From NCBI GenBank assembly GCA_024464205.1, contig JANHAI010000048.1:1-7240 (forward strand): a DNA stretch of 7,240 nucleotides. Reading direction: 5' to 3'. Source of the DNA: Candidatus Methanomethylicia archaeon. Lineage in GTDB: Archaea > Thermoproteota > Methanomethylicia > Methanomethylicales > Methanomethylicaceae. The notes beneath the pieces are model-generated. The model saw only the letters and a list, made by a program, of their open reading frames with translations. It had not been told where the DNA came from and did not search any database. The position numbers were made by a program, and so were the translations under genes. Positions 1-6,277 of this stretch are shown here, piece by piece (position 1 is the stretch's first letter; every line of letters begins with the position of its first letter).

Positions 1-103
1 TACTCAGTTTAGATGCGGTTTCTTTGAGTGTAGCTAAAAGATCCGATCCATAGGGTATCTTGACAAAATACTCCTTTAGTGGTTCGACTTCGAGCGAGCT
101 CAT
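1..103 (-). CDS. N-terminal fragment of a PPC/DUF296-like domain protein (partial)
   Basis: An open minus-strand frame starts with ATG at 103 and runs off the left edge, giving 34 residues. The segment EYFVKIPYGSDLLATLKETA resembles the first strand and helix of PPC (DUF296) domain proteins, which typically read as R-L-x-x-G-x-D-L-hydrophobic-x-x-L-x-x-h-A. In archaea these are small trimeric proteins of unclear function; in plants the domain accompanies AT-hook DNA-binding proteins. I chose the ATG at 103 because a GGTG ribosome-binding site (110-113 on the plus strand as cacc) sits six bases upstream. An in-frame ATG at 115 overlaps that site and is less likely. The gene is divergent from the radical SAM gene, with 60 bp between the two starts. 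Only the N-terminus is visible, so the family call is a resemblance rather than proof. Confidence 0.5.
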   Translation of the reverse strand, partial: MSSLEVEPLKEYFVKIPYGSDLLATLKETASKLS

Positions 104-163
104 TCTTTTCACCATAATAATTATGTATTTGTCAGCTATAATCGTTTTACTCTGGTGTGAAGG
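104..163. promoter_or_regulatory. Short divergent intergenic region with two GGTG ribosome-binding sites and AT-rich promoter candidates
   Basis: This 60-bp gap separates two divergent starts. Each start has a GGTG site six bases away: 154-157 for the plus-strand radical SAM gene and 110-113 (minus) for the PPC-like gene. The AT-rich stretch 117-130 could be the TATA region for the plus-strand gene, placing initiation near 150. The element GATTATAG (minus, 136-143), preceded by an A-rich BRE-like run, could serve the leftward gene. The TATA assignments are weak; the ribosome-binding sites are clear. Confidence 0.35.
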
Positions 164-1225
164 GTGCTCTATTTCGTGCTCACGACGGGGGAATGCAACC
201 TAGAATGCAAGTACTGTGGCGGCAGTTTCCCTAACTCCTGTGTGCCGAGGGAGGTTACATTTGATATAAAGAACCTCAGGCGCCTTGTTGAAGGAGACCC
301 TGATGGTTCTATCGCGTTCTATGGCGGAGAGCCTCTGGTCAACGCTGAAGCGGTTAAAGAGATTATGGATTGTGTACATGCTAAGCGTTTCATTATTCAG
401 ACGAACGGGACGCTGGCACAACGGCTTTCTGGCAAATATTGGAGCAGGATGGATTCAATCCTGCTCTCGATTGACGGCAGGGAGGAAGTTACAGATTGGT
501 ATAGGGGCAAGGGCATTTACGCCAAGGCGCTCGGCGCTGCTGAAACATTCCGAAGGCAGGGTTTCAGGGGCGATCTCATAGCCAGGATGGCTGTCTCCGA
601 GAAGACCGACATATATGAAGACGCGATGCATCTTCTTAAATTGGGCATTTTCGACCACGTGCACTGGCAATTGGACGTTGGTTGGAGCGATTCATGGGTT
701 GATTTCGATGGCTGGTGTTCAGACAGTTACAAGCCCGGCATATTAAAATTAGTACAAGAATGGAGGTTGGCGTTAAGCGCAGGGGTTGTATTAGGGATAG
801 TGCCTATCTTAGGAATTCTAAAAAGGGCTAGGGAGGGAGGGGACTGCCCCCCCTGCGGCAGCGGATCAACTTCATTCGCCATTTTGCCAGACGGTCAAGT
901 CAGGGCGTGCCCAATTGCGTATGACGCGGCCTGGGCAATTTGCGGTGATCTTAGAGGAGAGGTGCCACTCAAACCGTGTGCCATTGAAGGGGAATGCCTT
1001 GAGTGTGAATACCTTAAGGTGTGTGGCGGAAGGTGCTTATACATGAATAAAGAGAGGTTATGGGGGATTGAAGGCTTTTCGAAAATTTGCGAGTTGACAA
1101 AATTCACAATTGATGCATTCAGATCACTCGAGCCAGACGTCTTTGATGCGTTAAGACGCGGCGTAGTTGATTCAGAGTTAGTCGACTACCCTAAATACAA
1201 TAATTCGACCGAGATAGTTCCGTAA
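164..1225 (+). CDS. Radical SAM enzyme with SPASM-type C-terminal domain; putative peptide-modifying enzyme
   Basis: This 353-residue protein starts at GTG 164, preceded by GGTG with a six-base spacer. The N-terminus carries the radical SAM [4Fe-4S] motif CX3CX2C (C11, C15, C18) immediately after the first beta strand. A GGEP motif for SAM binding follows at 54-57. The C-terminal third matches the SPASM pattern: C231, then G244 and C249 (CX12GX4C), then C278, C281, C287 and C291 (CX2CX5CX3C) and finally C309. Such domains hold auxiliary [4Fe-4S] clusters. Additional cysteines are C228, C260 and C272. SPASM enzymes usually modify ribosomal peptides or protein side chains (anaerobic sulfatase maturases, PqqE and sactisynthases are known examples). 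The protein most resembles the archaeal putative peptide-modifying family that I recall as named after AF0577 or AF1034. No precursor peptide is visible in the flanking gaps, so the substrate is unknown. The soluble protein lacks obvious membrane segments. Confidence 0.88.
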   Translation: MLYFVLTTGECNLECKYCGGSFPNSCVPREVTFDIKNLRRLVEGDPDGSIAFYGGEPLVNAEAVKEIMDCVHAKRFIIQTNGTLAQRLSGKYWSRMDSILLSIDGREEVTDWYRGKGIYAKALGAAETFRRQGFRGDLIARMAVSEKTDIYEDAMHLLKLGIFDHVHWQLDVGWSDSWVDFDGWCSDSYKPGILKLVQEWRLALSAGVVLGIVPILGILKRAREGGDCPPCGSGSTSFAILPDGQVRACPIAYDAAWAICGDLRGEVPLKPCAIEGECLECEYLKVCGGRCLYMNKERLWGIEGFSKICELTKFTIDAFRSLEPDVFDALRRGVVDSELVDYPKYNNSTEIVP

Positions 1226-1271
1226 GTAAGGATTATTAGAAGAGTCGGAGTATATCTTAGAGGGGATTAAA

Positions 1272-1700
1272 ATGAAGAGGGTCAGCGAGATCATGGTTCG
1301 CAACGTGATTACCATCGATGGCGAGGATAACGTATGCGCCGTCGCCAAAAAGATGGATGAGTACAATATTGGCTCGATCGTTGTTACACAAAATGGCAAG
1401 CCTGTTGGCATTGTCACAGAGAGGGACCTAATCAAGAGATGCCTATCGAAGTGTGCTGAACCATTAAAGATCAAAGCATCAGACATAATGTCGAAGCCAC
1501 TTATTTGCTGTGGGCCAGACGCAACGATCCAAGATGCTGCTAAGCTCATGATCAGCAATTTGATAAGAAGGCTTTTGGTCTGTGACGGCAACGAGATACA
1601 TGGAATAATAACCAGCTCTGATCTGATGAATACGGTAGCGAAGCCAGGGAAAAAAGAGGAGACATTGCTGTATCTTGCGTCGGACTATGAAGTCTTTTAA
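1272..1700 (+). CDS. Two-CBS-domain protein (CBS pair)
   Basis: This 142-residue protein consists almost entirely of two CBS repeats, about residues 7-60 and 70-124. Each opens with a D/E-IM element (SEIMVRN and SDIMSKP) and closes with the conserved G-I-V/I-T-x-x-D-L signature (GIVTERDL at 46-53, GIITSSDL at 111-118). CBS pairs form a Bateman module that binds adenine nucleotides, SAM or related ligands and usually regulates a partner protein. Here no catalytic, transporter or DNA-binding domain is attached, so it would have to act as a separate sensor or adaptor. The ATG at 1272 has a GAGGGG ribosome-binding site at 1260-1265. It lies 46 bp after the radical SAM gene on the same strand, so co-transcription is plausible. 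The ligand and partner cannot be read from the sequence. Confidence 0.9.
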   Translation: MKRVSEIMVRNVITIDGEDNVCAVAKKMDEYNIGSIVVTQNGKPVGIVTERDLIKRCLSKCAEPLKIKASDIMSKPLICCGPDATIQDAAKLMISNLIRRLLVCDGNEIHGIITSSDLMNTVAKPGKKEETLLYLASDYEVF

Positions 1701-1708
1701 ACGCCCCC

Positions 1709-1720
1709 TTTATTTTTATT
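1709..1720 (+). terminator. T-rich terminator-like tract after the CBS gene
   Basis: Nine bases after the CBS stop codon there is a short C-run followed by a T-rich tract (tttatttttatt). This fits archaeal intrinsic (oligo-U) termination of the plus-strand transcript. It ends at the stop codon of the convergent sucD gene, so it would separate the two converging units. No hairpin is needed for this type of terminator, and I see none. On the minus strand there is no comparable T-run. Confidence 0.5.
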
Positions 1721-2582
1721 ATATCAGCTTCATTACTTGATCAGGTATCGTCATCGGACTTTCTGACGTATTAATCCCTGCTGACTTCAGGAGTTTCACC
1801 TTTTCTTGGGCAGATCCTCCGAACTCGGTCAATATAGCGCCAGCATGGCCCATGCGCTTACCCTGAGGGGCAGCCATGCCCGCAATGTAGGCTACAATTG
1901 GCTTCTTCAAGGCTCCCGCTGACTTGGCAATGGCGACTTCCTCTTCCATGGTACCCCCTATTTCACCTAGCATTACTATGACCTCGGTCCTTTCGTCGAG
2001 CTCCATTATTTCTATTGCCTCGAGAAGGCTTACTCCCACAATAGCATCGCCACCGACGCCAATAGCTACTGAGATCCCTAAGCCTTTCTTTTTTAGCGCA
2101 TTGGCGACCTCGTAAGTCAAGGTGCCGCTTCGAGACACTAGCCCGATCCTGCCTGGCACAAATGCGTCGCTGGGCATTATGCCCACTTTCATAGAGCCAG
2201 GGACAATGAAGCCTGGGCTATTCGGGCCAAGGATTTTGCTGCCCTTAAGCCTCGCATAGTTGACTAGGTAGAGGGCGTCTTTTAATGGGATGCCTTCAGG
2301 GATCGCGACTATCCACTTAATCCCTCCGTCAACTGCCTCCAGTATTGCATCGTTTGCGTATCTCGCAGGCACAAAAACAACTGAGCAGGATATCTCCGGA
2401 TGTGCTTTGATTGCCTCCTTGACAGTGTCATAAACTGGGATGTTCTCAAACGATGTCCCTCCCTTGCCTGGCGTGACTCCAGCTTTAATCTTGGTCCCGT
2501 ACGACATCATTTGAATCGCGTGGAAGGCACCTTCTCTGCCGGTCAACCCTTGAACAAGAACGCCGTGGTTACCAGGGAGCAT
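1719..2582 (-). CDS. sucD: Succinyl-CoA synthetase alpha subunit (ADP- or GDP-forming)
   Basis: This 287-residue cytoplasmic protein is full length for the family. The N-terminal CoA-binding Rossmann domain shows GLTGREGAFH (12-21), GVTPGKGG (35-42) and GPNSPG (119-124). The C-terminal ligase domain has E207 and the phosphorylated active-site histidine H246 in GKRMGHAGAI, with numbering equal to that of the E. coli enzyme. With the beta subunit it interconverts succinyl-CoA, NDP and phosphate with succinate, CoA and NTP in the TCA cycle. Its ATG at 2582 overlaps the sucC stop by one base (TAATG), and a GGTG site lies seven bases upstream inside sucC, which points to translational coupling and equal subunit supply. 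The first Q of the usual GxQG loop is replaced by E (GREG). Nucleotide preference cannot be decided here. Confidence 0.96.
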   Translation of the reverse strand: MLPGNHGVLVQGLTGREGAFHAIQMMSYGTKIKAGVTPGKGGTSFENIPVYDTVKEAIKAHPEISCSVVFVPARYANDAILEAVDGGIKWIVAIPEGIPLKDALYLVNYARLKGSKILGPNSPGFIVPGSMKVGIMPSDAFVPGRIGLVSRSGTLTYEVANALKKKGLGISVAIGVGGDAIVGVSLLEAIEIMELDERTEVIVMLGEIGGTMEEEVAIAKSAGALKKPIVAYIAGMAAPQGKRMGHAGAILTEFGGSAQEKVKLLKSAGINTSESPMTIPDQVMKLI

Positions 2583-3700
2583 TACTCATCACCTGCCAAG
2601 GAGACTGCTAGCCTCGATGCTTCGAGAGGATCCTCATATACTCTGATGCCTGCCCTTTCCAGGATCTGTTTGCCGATGAGGTGGTTCGTTCCTGCAAGCC
2701 GCACTACCAGCGGTTTGATCTTCTTTGATTCTTCGCAAGAGGCAACTATGCCTTTGGCTACTTCGTCGCACCGCGTTATCCCACCGAATATGTTTATGAA
2801 TAGAACCTTAATCTTAGGATTATTCAGCAGGAATAGCACACCGCTCTTGAAGGCTTCTGACTGAGCACCACCGCCAAGATCCAGGAAGTTGGCTGGTTTT
2901 CCTCCTTCGTTTTTTATCAGGTCCATCGTAGACATGGTTAACCCAGCGCCATTCGAGATTATGCCAATGTCTCCTCCCAGCGCCACATAGCTAAGCTTTA
3001 GAAGATCTGCTTCCCTTTCCTCGGGCGTCTTCCACCGTGGTGGTAGTGAGGCGATCTCTTTCTGCCTAAATAGTGAGGAATCATCGACGATCATCTTCGC
3101 GTCGAGGGCGACAAGCGTTGAACTAGACATTACTAACGGATTCACCTCGACCAATTCAGCGTCATACTTCCGCATTGTTTCATCGATTGACAAGATGACT
3201 GGCTTTAGCATTTCTTTAGATATTTTCAGGTGGTTGGAAACATATCTCACATCGAAATCCTTTATCGTTCTTAACGGTGATATATGTATTTTTGCTATGG
3301 TTTCGGGATGTTCACGTGCAATCGTCTCAATCTCGACTCCGCCTTTAGAGCCTGCAAGGAGGGCATAGCAATTCTTGTTGCGATCGATGGTCATAGAAAG
3401 ATAGAATTCGTCCACAAATTCAACCGATTCCTCTACGAGGACGTATTCAACCGGATAGCCGTTTATTGACTGCGTCAGCAACTTTGCTGCTTTTTCCATT
3501 ATTTCGTCCTGATCTGACGCTTTTTGTATTCCCCCGACTTTACCGCGTCCGCCTATCGGCACCTGTGCCTTCACATAGCACGGTTTCCTCAGCGTATCTA
3601 AGCCTTCAGCCCTGAGTGAACGATCGAGGATGCGCCCCTCAGGTACGTTTATCCCAGCGTTTTTGAGCAACCTCTTCGCTTCATATTCATAAAGGCGCAT
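2582..3700 (-). CDS. sucC: Succinyl-CoA synthetase beta subunit
   Basis: This 372-residue protein has the standard layout: an N-terminal ATP-grasp domain starting MRLYEYEAKRLL, with the nucleotide-binding loop GGRGKVGG (50-57) and the metal-binding ExNPL motif (E185, N187), then a C-terminal ligase domain. That domain contains SNGAGLTMSTMD (249-260), NFLDLGGGA (271-279) and NIFGGITRCDEVAKGI (303-318), all family hallmarks. The subunit binds the nucleotide and succinate and pairs with SucD to form the heterodimeric unit. It is the first gene of the two-gene operon. No other TCA-cycle gene is in the window. The ATG at 3700 is preferred because a TATA-like element lies about 26 bp upstream, consistent with a leaderless message; an ATG ten bases upstream is out of frame. 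Confidence 0.96.
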   Translation of the reverse strand: MRLYEYEAKRLLKNAGINVPEGRILDRSLRAEGLDTLRKPCYVKAQVPIGGRGKVGGIQKASDQDEIMEKAAKLLTQSINGYPVEYVLVEESVEFVDEFYLSMTIDRNKNCYALLAGSKGGVEIETIAREHPETIAKIHISPLRTIKDFDVRYVSNHLKISKEMLKPVILSIDETMRKYDAELVEVNPLVMSSSTLVALDAKMIVDDSSLFRQKEIASLPPRWKTPEEREADLLKLSYVALGGDIGIISNGAGLTMSTMDLIKNEGGKPANFLDLGGGAQSEAFKSGVLFLLNNPKIKVLFINIFGGITRCDEVAKGIVASCEESKKIKPLVVRLAGTNHLIGKQILERAGIRVYEDPLEASRLAVSLAGDE

Positions 3701-3720
3701 AATAGATCATATGCACTTAC

Positions 3721-3732
3721 GCATTTAAGAAA
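3721..3732 (-). promoter_or_regulatory. Candidate TATA/BRE element for sucCD
   Basis: Read on the minus strand, this segment is TTTCTTAAATGC, with the TTAAAT core centred about 26 bp before the sucC ATG. That distance places transcription start at or next to the start codon. It agrees with the lack of a clear Shine-Dalgarno site there and suggests a leaderless sucCD message. The match to a TATA consensus is moderate. Confidence 0.45.
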
Positions 3733-3772
3733 TGGGTTCTTTGCTCACTTTAGGGAATGGTGGAGCAAGAGG

Positions 3773-3845
3773 TGGGCCGAGCCGGATTCGAACCGGCGAC
3801 CACCGCCGTGTAAGGGCGGGATCCTAACCGCTAGACTATCGGCCC
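3773..3845 (-). tRNA. tRNA-Val, anticodon TAC
   Basis: The 73-nt minus-strand sequence folds into a standard cloverleaf. The 7-bp acceptor is GGGCCGA paired with TCGGCCC, and the D stem is GTCT/GGAT with an 8-base loop. The anticodon stem is CCGCC/GGCGG with loop CTTACAC (anticodon TAC, reading GUA and, with wobble, other valine codons). The variable loop is five bases, and the T stem is GCCGG/CCGGC with loop TTCGAAT. The discriminator base is A73. The genome continues CCT, so the CCA end is not encoded in full and must be added. There is no intron. C56 in the T loop is the base modified by aTrm56, which is encoded about 600 bp away. It lies between sucC and tfe, on the same strand as both. 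Confidence 0.96.
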
Positions 3846-3848
3846 ACT

Positions 3849-3854
3849 AAAAAA
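3849..3854 (-). terminator. Possible oligo-T terminator between tfe and tRNA-Val
   Basis: The minus strand carries six consecutive T residues here, preceded by a further TTTT stretch near 3861-3864. This is about 40 bp after the tfe stop codon and just before the tRNA 5' end. It could end the tfe transcript by oligo-U termination. It would also lie at the start of the tRNA primary transcript, which argues for caution. Confidence 0.3.
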
Positions 3855-3872
3855 GACCATAAAATCAAGTTG

Positions 3873-3887
3873 CTTTAAAACTTTTGG
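3873..3887 (-). promoter_or_regulatory. BRE/TATA promoter of tRNA-Val
   Basis: On the minus strand the sequence CCAAAAG (BRE-like) is directly followed by TTTTAAAG (TATA box). The TATA centre lies about 31 bp before the mature tRNA 5' end, so initiation would fall roughly five bases upstream of the tRNA. The element starts only five bases after the tfe stop codon. Confidence 0.65.
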
Positions 3888-3892
3888 CGATC

Positions 3893-4396
3893 CTACTTCA
3901 GGTTCTTCTCGATCTCCTGGATCTTTATTTTCAGGACCGAGATAATTTCCTGATTGTTGACACTTTCAAGCTTTGTCGAGCATGTGGGGCAATGAAAGTT
4001 AGTTTCTATTGCGTCATCGAAAATGTACCTAACTCCACATGTGGGACAGATAAAGAACATCTGCCCTGATTCATATTGCAGCCTATCCTTTAGCTTCGAC
4101 AGTATCTTTTTCTTTTTTGCATCGATAAGAATGTCCAGACCGGTTCTGTTTATCCTCCAATAATATTTGAACCAGCCAGCGTCTTTGTCCCTAACCCTTC
4201 GGTACGAGACCAAGCTCTGTTCAAAAAGTTGGTATAGGAGCTTTCTCAGGTTATTGAGCTTCATGCCTGTCTTCTGGATCAGTTCGTCATCGGTGGTCTC
4301 TTCTTGCTCAGAAAGTATCTGGATTAATTTTACGGCCTCCTCACCTATGAGTTCCCTGACCATCACCACCAAACCGTCGCTAGGCAAGTTCATCAC
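3893..4396 (-). CDS. tfe: Transcription initiation factor TFE, alpha subunit
   Basis: This 167-residue protein is homologous to the N-terminal half of eukaryotic TFIIE-alpha. Residues 8-80 form the extended winged helix (a segment around LNNLRKLLYQLFEQSLV, then the YRRVRD and GWFKYYW strands). A charged linker helix (about 85-108) follows. The zinc ribbon comes next, with C117, C120, C136 and C139 in two CPTC knuckles, and then a short lysine/isoleucine-rich C-terminal helix (about 150-167). TFE joins the TBP-TFB-RNA polymerase pre-initiation complex and helps open the promoter by contacting the polymerase clamp and non-template strand. Two start codons stand in tandem, GTG at 4396 and ATG at 4393. 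No strong ribosome-binding site precedes them, and either gives essentially the same protein. It is the last gene of the mbf1-hflX-trm56-tfe series, 46 bp after trm56. Confidence 0.95.
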   Translation of the reverse strand: MMNLPSDGLVVMVRELIGEEAVKLIQILSEQEETTDDELIQKTGMKLNNLRKLLYQLFEQSLVSYRRVRDKDAGWFKYYWRINRTGLDILIDAKKKKILSKLKDRLQYESGQMFFICPTCGVRYIFDDAIETNFHCPTCSTKLESVNNQEIISVLKIKIQEIEKNLK

Positions 4397-4421
4397 CGAT
4401 ACTCATAGATGGAGACCTTAT

Positions 4422-4431
4422 GAGTATAATC
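4422..4431 (-). promoter_or_regulatory. Candidate internal promoter for tfe
   Basis: In the 46-bp gap between trm56 and tfe, the minus strand reads GATTATACTC, centred about 30 bp before the GTG and 33 bp before the ATG of tfe. A start 25-27 bp downstream would leave a leader of only a few bases. This fits the absence of a ribosome-binding site and suggests tfe can be transcribed separately from the cluster. The match is weak to moderate. Confidence 0.35.
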
Positions 4432-4442
4432 AATTGATTCTC

Positions 4443-4985
4443 TCAAAAAGGTTTCTTTTTGCCGCCAGTTTCGACTATCTCTTTGCCTCGTTCTGATGGT
4501 CTGATCACTAGACGAGCGTTCTCAAAGACCTTGTTTTCCCATGCGCGTTCAGAAATTCTGTCGAGGCAAATAGCCAGGGCAGCCACTTCGGAGTGGGGCT
4601 GGTTCCCGATACCTACATTGAAGTCCGATTCAGAGTAATATCGTGGCGGGACCTTCTCCCCTCCGATGACTATCAATATAGAATTGGACTTCGGCAGGCT
4701 TGGAAGCACTTTACTCAAGGGCAAGCCGTACATCGTCAAGTGAATTATTTTTCCGCCTGCCGATTTCCATTCTCTGAGTAAGCCAAATGGGTTTTCTATG
4801 AATTTGACCCAAAAAGGCCCTCCCCAATTCTCGACGACCCGCTCCACAGCAGCAAGCAATTGGCGATCAATTTTCCCAACAACATAAACGCCATCTGCCC
4901 CAAATGCCCTCGCAACGAGGCAGACGTGAGTCGTTATTCGTTTATCCCTTTCCGGCCTGTGGCCTAGCCTCAACACAGCTATCAT
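4443..4985 (-). CDS. tRNA (cytidine(56)-2'-O)-methyltransferase aTrm56
   Basis: This 180-residue SPOUT-class methyltransferase 2'-O-methylates C56 in the T loop of archaeal tRNAs, stabilising the elbow where T and D loops meet. Family signatures are the N-terminal LRLGHRPERDKRITTHVCLV (5-24), the GADGVYV strand and the C-terminal SPOUT knot region IVIGGEKVPP followed by SDFNVGIGNQPHSEVAALAI, where SAM binds. Length and termini fit the family; the lysine-rich tail GGKKKPF is short. The ATG at 4985 overlaps the hflX stop as ATGA (four bases), and purine-rich GAGGAGG/AAGG tracts precede it within hflX, so translation is probably coupled. Some crenarchaea use a box C/D guide RNA for this modification instead; this organism uses the protein. 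Confidence 0.93.
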   Translation of the reverse strand: MIAVLRLGHRPERDKRITTHVCLVARAFGADGVYVVGKIDRQLLAAVERVVENWGGPFWVKFIENPFGLLREWKSAGGKIIHLTMYGLPLSKVLPSLPKSNSILIVIGGEKVPPRYYSESDFNVGIGNQPHSEVAALAICLDRISERAWENKVFENARLVIRPSERGKEIVETGGKKKPF

Positions 4986-6277
4986 TCGTGTATCCTTGCC
5001 TCCTCAACTTTCATTAACTGGATTCCAGTTCCTCTGATCAGTCTATTGAATTTGGTCACGTAATCCGCACTTACCTCAGTCTCAATATCTAGAAAGTGAT
5101 CATCAAATTGGATTAACTTGATGTCTGATTCGTTGAATGCCCAAGAGAGAAGGTAGTTGGCGCTCTCTGATATGGGCATTCTCAAGTGGAGGCGCAGTGT
5201 TTGCGGTAGCATGCCAGATATCACCTTGATTAACTCATCTATTCCTTTCTTGTCTTTTGCAGAGATCATTAGAGGATCAGACTTGAAATGGCGCGAAGCT
5301 GCGAGCAAATATTGCTCCAGTGTTCTGTTTAGATCGATCTTGTTCAAGACAGGGATAATGGAGCTTGTGAACACGCCTATCGCGTTCAATGTCGAGATGC
5401 ATGTATCCAGTTTCCTTTTGAATTCGTCTATCGGGTCTGAAGCGTCGAGCACCAATAGCACCAAGTCTGCCAGGGTCACCTCCTCTAAAGTAGAGTAGAA
5501 TGCATCAATGAGTTGATGGGGCAGGCGGTCGATAAAACCGACAGTATCGGAAAAGAGTATTTTCCTTCCATTTATTTGAACTGAGCGGGTTGTTGTGGAC
5601 AACGTTGTGAAAAGGTTGTTGCTGACGGGCAATGCCTCTTCGGACAGCAAGTTGAACAATGTAGTTTTGCCAGCGCAAGTGTATCCTGTCAGCGCCACAT
5701 TGAATAAAGCGTCCCTCTTTCTTTTCTTTCTGTGCAATGACTTCTGGACCCTTATTTCATTAAGGCGTTTTTTTAAGTACGATATGCGTTTTTTGATCAT
5801 TGAAGTGTAGACGTCTGCTTGATATCTGCCGAGCCCATGAAATCCTGGCAGTTCACCAAGTTTCGCAAGGTGGACCTTTTCTTTTGCAAGTGGGAGCTCG
5901 TATTGGAGCTTTGCTAGCTCAATCTGGCACTTAGCTTCAATCGTTCCAGCCCTTTTTGTAAATATTTCCAATATCAGTTGAAAACGATCTATGACCTCAG
6001 TTTTGAAAGTTTTTGTGAGGTTGTAAACTTGAGAAGGCTTCAGCCTGTTGTTGAATATCACCTTATCGGGTATTGAGTTAGAACCCTCCAGCTCAATTGC
6101 TAGCTCTCGAGCTCTCCCCCGGCCCATACAAAAAGCCGAATCAATCATCCGCGTCTGCTCGTATTTTCCAATCACTGAATAGCCTGCAGCCTCTGCCAAC
6201 CTTTCTAGCTCAGCCAGACCACTTCTCTCAATATTGCGTCTAATTTCAACGAGGATCGCTGTTGGCATCTTTTCCAT
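4982..6277 (-). CDS. hflX: HflX-family ribosome-associated GTPase
   Basis: This 431-residue protein has the HflX order: an N-terminal nucleotide-binding-like domain (1-110, including VIFNNRLKPSQVYNL), an alpha-helical segment (about 110-185), a TRAFAC-class G domain and a short C-terminal domain (about 355-431). G motifs are the P-loop GYTCAGKTT (198-206), the switch I threonines in TTLSTTTR (224-231), DTVGF (244-248), NKID (312-315) and SAK (339-341). HflX proteins bind the large ribosomal subunit and in bacteria split stalled or hibernating ribosomes; the archaeal role is less defined. The glycine-rich loop before the G domain reads GELPGFHGLGRYQ rather than the bacterial GPGET form. The start at 6277 overlaps the mbf1 stop by one base (TAATG), with GGTG four bases upstream; a second ATG three codons later is an alternative. 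Confidence 0.94.
   Translation of the reverse strand: MEKMPTAILVEIRRNIERSGLAELERLAEAAGYSVIGKYEQTRMIDSAFCMGRGRARELAIELEGSNSIPDKVIFNNRLKPSQVYNLTKTFKTEVIDRFQLILEIFTKRAGTIEAKCQIELAKLQYELPLAKEKVHLAKLGELPGFHGLGRYQADVYTSMIKKRISYLKKRLNEIRVQKSLHRKKRKRDALFNVALTGYTCAGKTTLFNLLSEEALPVSNNLFTTLSTTTRSVQINGRKILFSDTVGFIDRLPHQLIDAFYSTLEEVTLADLVLLVLDASDPIDEFKRKLDTCISTLNAIGVFTSSIIPVLNKIDLNRTLEQYLLAASRHFKSDPLMISAKDKKGIDELIKVISGMLPQTLRLHLRMPISESANYLLSWAFNESDIKLIQFDDHFLDIETEVSADYVTKFNRLIRGTGIQLMKVEEARIHE

Noticed and set aside
1251..1256. TATATC as a promoter for the CBS gene
   Set aside because: It is only about 18 bp from the ATG, so transcription would start inside the coding region; co-transcription with the upstream gene is more likely.
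1226..1271. Possible precursor peptide gene next to the radical SAM enzyme
   Set aside because: The 46-bp gap is too short and holds no start codon with a useful frame; the upstream 60-bp gap is likewise too short.
1178..1591. Minus-strand open frame of 137 codons antisense to the end of the radical SAM gene and the CBS gene
   Set aside because: It overlaps two well-supported genes, has no recognisable motif and its composition looks like the reverse of coding sequence.
2400..2864. Plus-strand open frame of 154 codons spanning the sucC-sucD junction
   Set aside because: It is fully antisense to two unambiguous enzyme genes and has no motif or ribosome-binding site of note.
1719..3700. Acetyl-CoA synthetase (ADP-forming) subunits as an alternative to SucCD
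   Set aside because: Domain order, subunit lengths, His246 numbering and the NIFGGITRCD motif all fit classical succinyl-CoA synthetase, not the acd-type domain arrangement.
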